Source: Bostrychus sinensis
Taxonomy: Eukaryota; Chordata; Actinopteri; Gobiiformes; Eleotridae
Assembly (NCBI GenBank): GCA_020698575.1
Contig: CM036252.1
Span: 27,171,206 to 27,235,205 of the forward strand
Direction of reading: 5' to 3'
Length of the DNA: 64,000 nt
This document shows positions 55,283 to 64,000 of the stretch, piece by piece. Below the pieces are notes generated by a model that made no database searches, was not told where the DNA came from, and saw nothing but the letters and a program-made list of their open reading frames with translations. Positions within the stretch are counted from its first letter, which is position 1, and the number at the start of each line of letters is the position of its first letter. The position numbers and the translations under genes are program-made.

Positions 55283-57509
55283 ATTGGTTGGTCTTTATTT
55301 CCAGACTTATTCTTATTCTATTGTGTATAAAAGGCAATCACAATAGCAGGATACTGGGAGAAATAACCACCAACAAGGCTTAATCCTTGTAAAACAGGCA
55401 ATGTGAAATGGTCTCATGTTCTCTACTCAGCCTTAAGTCTCTCCCCTATTCCACAATCAAACCCAATTCTGACTAATCACTATGTTTTCTGAGCCTACAA
55501 CAAACTGCCAAAACCTCTAATCTCCGATCCACACACACCTGTTGTTTCTTTATCAGACCAATTTGTTTTTCGGCGTCTGCCATTCTGCATGTGGTCGACT
55601 TTTGAGCTGGCAAACGTGTCCAAGGTCCCCGCAAGAAGATTAGCCCACTTTAGAACCGTGTGTGTGTAAGTAACTAATAGAGCTGTCCATTGACTTGAAG
55701 CCAAAAAGTTTAAGTCAACACTTGCGCTCAAAAAAGATATCTTAAAATGAGTCTTCTGTTCCAAGCTAATGACTACATGCACAAGTTGTCAAGGCCGTAT
55801 CGTGACAAGGCAATCTCCTCTGCTTTTATCTGCAGCAATATGACATGTTGTTCTATTAAAGTGGAATTAATGGTTCACATTTTCACCCAATGTCCAATTT
55901 CCTTCTGTCTTAAGTCCGTCGCTGCAGCGGGACAGACCATTATTAAAAATTGACGTGAGGGCAAAACGGTCATTTGTACTCAGCGATAGACTATTGTGGG
56001 GATCTATGTATACTGGCTACTTTAATCTGTCACGGTCTTGTTCCAAATCTTTGTCAGACAGTACTATGATGGTGTTGGTGATAACTTTGCATGCAAGTAT
56101 AAGGTATGAGAGAAATTGGATTGTCCTTTTCAAAGGAAAAGGGGTGTATAGTCCAGTGTCTGGTAAAGCCAAGTAGAGCCATAAGGTCTTGTGGGTTTGT
56201 AAAATATGGATAGATATGCACAGGACTTTTCATTCTGGTAGTTTGTCAGTTATGTTAATTTTACACACATGATTATTTAATTTATAATACATGTGATTAA
56301 TGGTAAAGTGTGGATAAAGTGAACCCAACATTGTGTTCTTGGAAGTCTATCTATGCCTAATGCCTTGACCTGCCTTTCTGAAAGCTGTTCAATAAGGATT
56401 AAAACACAAAAAGACAACAAAGTAGGGGAAGTGGTTGAAGACCGACATGTTGATAGGACAGAAGCTGCCAGATTCCTGAGGGTATACTGTAACATTTATG
56501 TAACATCCATGTCAGGCGTAGATCCAAGAGGATTGCTTTACTCTCCCAGCTGTGTGTGGCTGTAGACCTGTGTACCACTAGCAGAAAATGTGTTGGAAGA
56601 AATGGCATGTCTTCCACATGACCCTGGTGTGAAAATGCTTCAAGTACATGGCTTTTTACACAGTATACATGTAGTATACTTATACTTAGTCCTCTGTGTC
56701 CCTACCTTAGACTAAAAATAAATACTAAATTTTTGGAACACATTGTGTTACAACTTTTAGGGGTGAATTCAACTTGTCACATGACTACTTTATACCAGAT
56801 TCCCTTCCTGACCCAACCCTCTTCATTTATCCAGCTCAAGTTTTGCTCAACATTCTGGATCCACAAAGCAACCAAATCCCAATGGAGCTCACAACTTCAC
56901 TGACGGCAAGCCCCAAAGATAGTCCCTTTCAACTGCTTCTAGGCATAGAACTGGGCACCAATGACAATGTTCCAGTCCCAGTCCATTGCATCCCTACCTC
57001 AGAATACATACTGAATGACAACGTCTACTGCATGTGGCAGTGTTACTTGCTCAGTTGTCTCATTTTCCACTTCATTTCAATTCCAATCAGATAGTGTTCT
57101 GCTCCTCTCCATACTTCATCTCCTCACACATTTAGATTCACTGTTGGACCATTCACAAATATTCCATATCCGGCTTGGGCCATTACTGCTGACCCAGGAC
57201 TGTAACATTAGATTTTGTAATCCTTCTTGTGGCTTGTCTGACCACGGTGCATATGCTAAAACAGCCATCGGAACTATTTCTGGATCCAGTCTGTATTTGT
57301 TCAAGGGCAATAGTTATGTTGCATGGTTGAGACTAATGGGATGAATAAATCAGACTTACTAAAGCAAACAATGAGGTAAGACTAACATAGGAAAAGATAT
57401 TGAGCCATTTTATTGGTATTGCAATACAATTATAATTAGGCAATTCCACCTGCTTTCTTTAGCACAGGACTTGGGTTGGTTTTGGTCCACAAAAACATCA
57501 GTTGTTTGT

Positions 57510-57511
<2 letters not shown>
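55283..57511. other. Unclassified DNA
   Basis: The part 55740-55960 is repeat-free with a balanced composition and may be conserved non-coding DNA. CTTCCTGACCCAACCCTC near 56804 resembles the fragment at 2826. Frames of about 106-109 codons at 56774-57344 overlap in different frames and match nothing. Confidence 0.35.

Positions 57512-57551
<40 letters not shown>
57512..57551. repeat. Poly-A run of 40 bp
   Basis: Forty consecutive A residues. No retroposed gene or SINE body was recognised before it. Confidence 0.98.
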
Positions 57552-57554
<3 letters not shown>

Positions 57555-59154
57555 TTTGCATGAAGGAGATGCAGCATTAAGATAGATGGATACCAGTATC
57601 ATGTTCACACAAGAAAAATGCCTTATATTCTCATAATGAAGTATGGCTCTTAACTGGGACATCTATTAGACCGTGCACAGAATTCTTGCTTCATATACAA
57701 TAGTGTACTGCCTTTGTGTAGGTGCAAAAAAGTGCATTTCTCAGTTTATCTACATCCCATTAAGAACAACCATATCTCACAATGTAGCAGAGATGGAGGA
57801 CTTACCTAGGCAGGTGGTCATAATTTTATGTTGATGGGTGCCTGATGGGTGTCTATGTAAAAGCAACTCAATTAGCAAAATAGTTCATGGTTACCTGTGC
57901 TTCGTTTCTGATTTTTGATCAGTTCATGGTTATGTTTTGTACTGATTCTTTTTTTGTTTCTGACTTGCCTATGACCAGTTGATTGAAAAAATCTCAGTTT
58001 GGATTGATTCAGCTAAACTTCAAAGTATAATGCACGTAAACCCTCCCAGAGACAGATTCGACCAGTCAGACTAAATAAATTATCCGTCTCATTGATTTGT
58101 TCATTCCACTGCATGTTTCTGTTGTCCCTCAACAGATTTAGCCAGAAAACAGCCATAGTTTTTCTTGATGATTCTCATCGGCCCATAGCATCCTGCACAC
58201 AGCTCCTAAGTTAGCGCAGCAGTAAACAGTGTGGCTCTGGAGGACTATTTTCTGCTTCCACACACATTCATCTTAGTTAGCAGCAGCGGAACACGGACAT
58301 ATTACTAAATACAATGTTTGGAGTTTGGGGAAATGCGAGCACACAGTTGTAATGGTGGGATGTGAGTGTGTATGCAAAGCCCTATCTGAAATTAACTGAT
58401 TAAACAGGCATCAAAGCAGCACTAAGTTCCCTGCAGCCAAAAAGCTTCAAGCAGCAACTTCAAAACATTCAGACGAATTGAAACAAAGATACACAATCGA
58501 CTTTAGCAATAAGAGGCTAGTGATGGCTTAGCTTTGAACGCAGCGCCAGTTCTTCACATTCAGATTTTAGGATCGGGTGCCAAGAAACTTCAGGAATTGG
58601 GATTTTTTTGTTTGCAAAATTTATCCACATTCCAATCTACCACCAAAAAATCGTGAAAAAGTGTGAGGATTTTCAAACAGCCTCCTCTCAATTAAAATAA
58701 AAGCATTACCAACTTTGTCTAAAGTTGAAAAAATCTATTACATATTACACACTAGCACTGTATGTAATGTTCTCAAAAAATTATATTTTGCCTATATACA
58801 AACAACTAAATTCTTGAGACCTTTCCTTTTCAGAGTTGCCAAGACATCATCTGCTTCCTAGTGGGCCATCATTTGTTTATTAATTTGATTAAATCTAAAT
58901 TAAATCTAAATTTCCAAAAGTATTAGCTCAGATGAGCTAATAATTTTGGCAGTATAGTACTTGGAGCTTGGGACCAGCACAAAGACCAGCCCCTTGTGAC
59001 TGGATTATATGCGAACAACTGATTTATAAGAATTTTAAGAGCGAGACAAATGTTCACTTCTACCACATAACAGCAATATAATTGGAAACATTATGGTCAG
59101 ATTTTCTTAAAATATTCAGCAAAGGCTAGTAAATGGAAAAGGTACAAATTTACT
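57552..59154. other. Unclassified AT-rich DNA
   Basis: No repeat ends, gene or RNA recognised. Confidence 0.4.
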
Positions 59155-59345
59155 TTTTTTGGAGTTTTTGGTGTGGATCATGGGCACCATCTGGATCCTG
59201 ACTTTTCAATGCTGCATTGCCATTGTGAGATGGGGCCCATTTTGCCCGCTAGCAACAGTTCAGTGGATTTTTGGTGTAGATGTGCATCTATGTCTGGATC
59301 AAGTAATATATATCACAAACTGTAATGCCTTGATGGAGGTCTGTG
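59155..59345 (-). repeat. Dispersed repeat family B, inverted copy
   Basis: TTTTTGGTGTGGATCATGG, CCATTGTGAGATGGGGCCCA and a second TTTTTGGTGTAGATG are the inverse of the family B blocks (GATCCACACCAAAAA, GGCCCTATCTCGCAATGG). Confidence 0.6.
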
Positions 59346-59829
59346 CTCTCCAAGTACACATTGGTACATTTGAAATTAGCAGTTGAAAATATACCACTTG
59401 GTGGCAAACTGAATTTTGAGTAAAGGAACGTGAATAGGGCTCACAGAATACACACTCGTTTACAACCCATTTTATATGATTAGTTCAATAAAAACAATCC
59501 TGCCTCTAATCACTTGAATTGACACTTGAATTTTCCAGACGTCACTTGATGATACAAACTCACTATTCTGACTCAGTACAGGCCACAGCCACTCGACTGC
59601 CTCAAGTGTATCATGGTCAGAATCATCATCAACCTTGATTGCTTCTACAGCAGTTGAGGAAAACCAAAAAAGGAGATGGGGCATGATGTAACACACTTCT
59701 TGCCCAATTTTGAAATCAGATGCCATCACAGAGAGGGGTGTTTAAATTGTCTTAGCCATGCACAGACTCTTATCAGTTATCATAATACGGACTTGTGGTT
59801 AAGTCACAATATCTTTCCAGGTTTTGCTA
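59346..59829. other. Unclassified DNA
   Basis: No repeat ends recognised; an 85-codon minus-strand frame at 59472-59729 resembles no known protein. Confidence 0.4.
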
Positions 59830-59935
59830 TGTTAACATGGAAAGAACATGCAAACTCCAAACAGAAAGATCTGGTCTGGTATGGAAATCAAACCTGGGAC
59901 CTCCTTGGCCTTTGTGCCGAATCAACCATTATTAA
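59830..59935 (-). repeat. SINE fragment (family S1)
   Basis: AACATGCAAACTCCAAACAG, GAAAGATCTGG and AATCAAACCTGGGACCTCCT on the plus strand are the inverse of an S1-type body and B box (CCCAGGTTTGATTTCC). Confidence 0.7.
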
Positions 59936-60507
59936 GTATATTGTTAAAAGTAGGAGTCATGCACGTTTTTATGCCTTTTCTCAAGTAAGCTATTAATAAA
60001 GTGGTAAGTGTGTTATTAAAAAGCTGGAAATGTGGATGATAAAACAAAAATAGCAGGCTGCTGTTGTGTGGTCCTTGGCACGCTTCCAAATGCACATCAT
60101 TAAACCAACAGAACTCTATTAATAAGTGTTTAGCTGCAACACTGATCCCCTCTCCCACAGGACTGAAGCCTCCTTACCAGTATGAGAGCATCTCTGAAGA
60201 GAATACTCACACATACTCACATATTAGTACATGAGGAGTGGAGTGGGAGATGATGGAGAGTTATGGATTTGCCCTCCAGTGTATGCTGAGATGCCCCCCT
60301 GCTGTGGCGCCTGTGGTCCTGAAGGCACTCACTTCCAGTAAGTGTACTCAACTCAAAACACACAACCTGAACCTGAACTCAGTAACATACATAAGGCTTG
60401 CAAACATATCCATCAGCTACCATACTTGAGGGCCCAAGAAAACTTTACAGGCAAAAGGTGAGGCTATTTGGCTATTTAGCACAAGAGTATTGTATGAGTT
60501 TTGCTTT
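59936..60507. other. Unclassified DNA
   Basis: No repeat ends or gene recognised. Confidence 0.4.
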
Positions 60508-60600
60508 AGACCAAGGGTGTCCAAACTATGGCCCGAGGGCGGAATGCACAACATTTATCATTGGCCAGAGTAGCTGTTACTGCAAAGTAAAAGGCTCAAT
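60508..60600 (+). repeat. hAT terminal fragment
   Basis: ACCAAGGGTGTCCAAACTAT, then GGCCCGAGGGCGGAATGCAC, fits a known teleost hAT end (CAGGGGTGTCCAAACT...GGCCCG). The opposite end was not found. Confidence 0.55.
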
Positions 60601-60777
60601 GTGAGTTTCTATGCAGTAAAAAGTGACTCTATAATCTAACCATTTAATGTTATGGGCATGGATGTCTTTTACCTCTTCGACTGCCAGAGTGATCTCTGCA
60701 GCTGCTGCCTCCTAGTGGCTATGTAGAGCCATGGATTCCCCTCTGTAGCCAGGTCCTACATATGGAGTTAGTTCTAC

Positions 60778-61242
60778 ATATGTCTCTGTATTATTATACA
60801 GAGAAATATCAGTCTGGTCACCACGCCATCCGCCATTGTTGGATTCAAATTCCAACCATATCATGCATTTTGATTCCTTTATTTAAGTCATGTGTTTTTC
60901 GTGAGCAGCGTCCTCAACAACAACAACAATAAGACAGGTCACCGGGGAGCCGAGAGTTTGTTTCATTCAGCGGTAAATTCCGTTTTAAATGACCAAAAAC
61001 ATATCGAGTCATTAAAACCACAGCAGCTTACAGCACTAGAAGCCTTTATTAAAAAAAATAAAATAAAAATGTTTTTGCGTTGCTCACTTTCTTGTCGCTT
61101 TGTTAACACCACGTCCGCCATTTTCTGATTGGCCTACTCCGCTGTCAGTTTACTCGGATTTGCTCCGCTCTAGAAATGGATTTGATTCAATGGCGACCAG
61201 ACTCATCCGCTGGTACAGAAGTGAGGCTGGAATTCCCAGGCA
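60778..61242 (+). mobile_element. 458-bp non-autonomous DNA element, copy 2
   Basis: It matches 32015-32472 from ATATGTCTCTGTATTATTAT to TTCCCAGGCA but lacks the first 16-18 bp, including the left terminal repeat, so it can no longer be a complete element. The subterminal hairpin is unchanged. Outside the helicase-like core the copies differ at many positions, often by loss of CpG (for example CACGTG to CATGTG), and copy 2 has extra bases near 61051-61070. Confidence 0.85.
60961..61128 (+). pseudogene. Helicase-like N-terminal fragment in mobile element, copy 2
   Basis: The frame opens at 60892 (ATG) and enters the fragment at 60961; it stays open to 61128 because the A-rich stretch after the core is longer than in copy 1. 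Residues HIESLKPQQLTALEAFIKK resemble the region before the Walker A motif of RecQ-type helicases. What follows is lysine-rich and then non-helicase, so no ATPase site exists. I infer a relic of a parental element. Confidence 0.45.
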
Positions 61243-62134
61243 ACTAAACACTGGACTGCATGTTGTTTTGCATGTACCCCCTTTCCCCAATCACAGGAGA
61301 GAATTAAACAATTGCAGAACATTTGAATTTCTAGCAGAAGGAACAGAATTTTGTCTCTACAGTAGCCATATGGGACATTATCTCAGTAGAATAGGCTCAT
61401 CAGTGACTGATGGTATCAAACACATTTAATCACTCAAATATTGATTTTAGTGGGTTCAATCATCACTCCTATAGTCATGTTCAACAATCTCCAGACAATG
61501 TCATCTTAAGACAGCTTTACATGAAAATTTCCATGTCTGTGTGAAACTGTTGCACAATGAGAACAACCTGCAGGGTTGAACTGCTTGTATACATCGAGAT
61601 TTATAGCCTTTTACTGTGTGTTTACAAGTGCATGTATGACTTGTAAAATGTGCAGTGAGAGGGCGGCAGCGCTGGTCTGTCGGTCATGTAACCCAGTGCT
61701 CTTCTAGCCTGTCTTTTAATCCTTAATGGAGCCCCCCAGAGTGACGCGGCCAGCCCCACTGCCTTTTTCAAAGACGTGTGAAGATAGCATGAATTATAGA
61801 TGCCCCTTTCACACCAGTCGTCTATGTGTGTGCTTGTGGTTTCAGTCAATGGGGCACATATGGAGGCCCTGAGCATCCAATTCATGTAAATAATTAAGGA
61901 TAATGCACCTGGGAAGCGGAATCATATTTTAAACAATTGCTGCAGAGGTTTTATTAGTTAGCAATTGGGTGCTAAATAAAGCCAAATAGGAATTAATGAG
62001 AGAAATCTAGCCACAAGGGGTCAACAGCAGTGTACTCTTTGTGCCAGTCCCATCTTACACCTTCTGCCCCTCGTCAGTGACCTGAAAGGGGGACTAGTGA
62101 CACAAAAAGACCCAACTGAGCTTAGGAAAAAAAT
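61243..62134. other. Unclassified DNA; 61650-61995 possible conserved non-coding element
   Basis: The part 61650-61995 has no repeat ends, a balanced composition and homeobox-like words (TGTAAATAATTAAGGATAAT, GGAATTAATGAG, GCATGAATTATAG). No exon-like frame. The rest is unremarkable. Confidence 0.3.
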
Positions 62135-62388
62135 ATTTTGTCACTTTTGGTGCGAGTCCGACCTTAAAAGCAGGAAAATGGGCAAGCCAGAGGATTTGAA
62201 GGAGCATGACAAGGCCCAAACTGTGATTGCCGAACGACTGCGTCTCTTGTGGAGTGCTCCTGGCCCGCAGTGAAAAGTGATGAACCTGGGTAATAAAGAC
62301 TGGCCAGTCTGATTTAATCCAGACAAGCCTGTGCTCAATATGACTGCCAATACATACAGGTGGTCATAACGTTATGCCTGATCAGTGT
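62135..62388 (+). mobile_element. Tc1-like remnant (ATCAGGCATAAC family)
   Basis: The right end GGTGGTCATAACGTTATGCC then TGATCAGTG before TA is the same family as 4680-6039. The left inverted repeat is missing, and the element begins near the start of the transposase and jumps to the 3' part. Confidence 0.78.
62178..62275 (+). pseudogene. N-terminal fragment of Tc1 transposase
   Basis: From ATG at 62178 the frame reads MGKPEDLKEHDKAQTVIAER, the start of the DNA-binding domain of this Tc1 family, for about 30 codons. The helix-turn-helix is incomplete and the catalytic part is absent. Confidence 0.7.
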
Positions 62389-62389
62389 A

Positions 62390-63343
62390 ACTTGCTGTGG
62401 CTACCCAGAAAGGAAAAAGCTGAAAGGTAAGAAGAAGAATTACTAAGACACGCACGTGAAGATTTACTAAGCTTTTGGAGACAGTAGAATCTTCAGCTGT
62501 AGCCCGCAGTTGTCATAGTAAGTGATCATGCCAGAGCAAATCCGCTTCCTCTTTGGTTAGTCCAGCAGCACCTTTCTGTGTTTACTGCCACACACTATCA
62601 CAAGCCCATCTGTATTTACACTGCATCTGGAGAGCACAATGCAAGTCCTACTGGGAGGTGATTGCATCTTGTACAGGCGCTTTCTATTGTCTCCACACAC
62701 AGTTTACAAGTGACAAGTCCTGCCTTGAATAGAAAAACACATCACTTCGTATATTTTTTTCTCTGCAAAATATCAATGGTCAGAGCAGTATGTGATGAAC
62801 TACGCTAAGATAGCTAAGACAAACAAAATGGTAGAAAGATAGAAAAAGGTTGGTTGAATGGTTTTGCATGATGGATTTGTTTATAATAGTAACATGAACT
62901 TTGCTTATTAGCTAGCAGTGCATGGTAATCTTGACAGGCATCACTGGTATGTAGCTTGTTGGTGCAGCTTTTATAAGAAATGCTTGTTTAAGGCAGTAAA
63001 ACTAGCCACTTGCTAATGTTCTTTACCCACTCACTGACTTCACACACATTGTCTAGATTTTAGCTTGAACCGTCTTCTTTTCTTTTGGCTTTTTACTTCA
63101 GGGGTCGCCACAGTAAATCCTCTCCCTCCTAGTGTGTAGTCATTTCCATACTCACTCACCCACTTCCTAACACAATCCTCTTTATTTATTTGGGCATTGG
63201 ATCAGCACAAAAAGTTAAGTGGTTTCTGACCCCTTGTGGCTGGATTTAGCTTGAATGCAGTTTGACTATTTGGGGTAAAGGTAACACTTTTACACAACAT
63301 TTGATACAGTTTAACTACAATGTAACACACATTGTAACAAACT

Positions 63344-63344
<1 letters not shown>
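62390..63344. other. Unclassified DNA
   Basis: No repeat ends, gene or RNA recognised. Confidence 0.4.

Positions 63345-63383
<39 letters not shown>
63345..63383. repeat. (TAA)n microsatellite
   Basis: About 13 TAA units, with one TAAATAA irregularity just after. A short ATATATATATAT run follows near 63409. Confidence 0.97.
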
Positions 63384-63384
<1 letters not shown>

Positions 63385-63387
<3 letters not shown>

Positions 63388-63784
63388 TAAAATGTGGAAG
63401 CATCAAATATATATATATATATTGCCTATAATTATATATGTTTTTTTGATTATGTATTTTATTATTACACCTAAAAAGAGGTATGCCTGATTACTGTGAA
63501 AATGTGTGTTACCAGAAGAAACAGCTAGTAAACTGACACACTCCACACTGCGGGACGTCAGCGTGTTAAGTGTCCATTGTGTCTCCTCTAACACCAGGGG
63601 TCCAGACCTAAAACTGCTGTAATTCACCTCAGCCCCAGAAAAACAAGACAACAAACCACTGCCCCACATCTATTATTGACCATGGGCCGAAACCAAGATT
63701 TCACTGCAAATGGATCACGAGGGGAGGGAAAGCAAGATGGACGCTAGCTTAATTGATAAGGTACAGTATTTTTAAGTCTTAATA
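63385..63784. other. Unclassified DNA
   Basis: An 88-codon minus-strand frame at 63403-63669 has no similarity that I recognise and starts in the simple-repeat zone. Confidence 0.4.
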
Positions 63785-63940
63785 AAGAAACTGATCAGGC
63801 ATAACTTTATGACCACTGACAGGTAAAGGAATAACAGATTATCTCTTCATCATGGCACCTGTTAGTGGGTGGGACGGCTGTAGACAACTGGGTCAGAGTA
63901 TCTCCAAAACTGTGGCTCTTGATGTTATGCCTGATTGGTG
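63785..63940 (+). mobile_element. 156-bp Tc1-derived MITE
   Basis: The ends ACTGATCAGGCATAACTTTA and the inverse GTTATGCCTGATTGGTG lie between TA dinucleotides (63783-63784, 63941-63942). Between them are the first inverted-repeat region (GATTATCTCTTCATCATGGC) and a short transposase-like piece (GGTCAGAGTATCTCCAAAAC). It is an extreme internal deletion of the family at 4680-6039. Confidence 0.88.
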
Positions 63941-64000
63941 TATGCAGTTTGTAGTAGGTTGGTATTCTTACTGCTTGGACTTCACATGCAACAAAGAAGT

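Noticed and set aside
56774..57344. Two overlapping frames of 106 and 109 codons
   Set aside because: Different frames over the same DNA, no recognisable protein, and part resembles a dispersed repeat.

Overview
The window looks like intergenic or intronic DNA from a ray-finned (teleost, probably percomorph-type) fish. The reasons are the repeat families: Tc1 elements with roughly 200-bp inverted repeats of the IR/DR type, many short hAT elements with 8-bp target duplications, and two families of tRNA-derived SINEs. (CA)n, (AT)n and (TAA)n microsatellites and an AT-rich background with few CpGs fit this. The species cannot be named from the sequence. I found no intact host protein-coding gene, no tRNA or rRNA gene and no CRISPR array. 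The longest open frames (up to 165 codons) are either part of a transposase or chance openings inside repeats.

Layout. 1-2.9 kb: weak repeats, including two facing copies of a MITE-like family. 3.0-6.0 kb: a degenerate Tc1 element (2996-4140), then a three-layer nest in which a Tc1 remnant (4680-6039) is interrupted by a hAT element (4911-5687), itself interrupted by a second hAT element (4948-5378); both hAT insertions keep perfect 8-bp duplications. 7.0-14.8 kb: (AT)38, a near-perfect 68-bp palindrome, a SINE, a hAT element (9863-10609), a possible Penelope-type hammerhead relic and a 480-bp-period duplication. 17-26 kb: a SINE, a periodic array marked by a recurring 16-mer, a second hAT-in-hAT nest (22283-23960), and a foldback pair of one repeat family. 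31.5-32.9 kb: a Tc1/mariner relic split by a 458-bp element of uncertain class that carries a 30-codon helicase-like fragment; a second copy lies at 60778-61242. 35-37.4 kb: a degenerate (TAC)n domain with insertions. 38465-40066: the best preserved element, a 1602-bp Tc1 transposon whose transposase is broken by only two small deletions. 47-55.3 kb: SINEs, a CpG-rich patch (51195-51840) and two hAT elements with perfect duplications. 59-64 kb: more SINE, hAT and Tc1 fragments.

The genes do not work together as a pathway: the only recognisable coding sequence is transposase, all of it broken. The parts most worth following are the conserved helicase-like core shared by the two 0.46-kb elements, the palindrome at 7224-7291, the periodic array at 20687-21269, the CpG-rich patch with a paired E-box, and several repeat-free, moderately GC-rich blocks that could be conserved non-coding elements. 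No clearly new biological system is demonstrated. Family assignments rest on remembered consensus features and on terminal repeats and target duplications seen directly, not on a database search.
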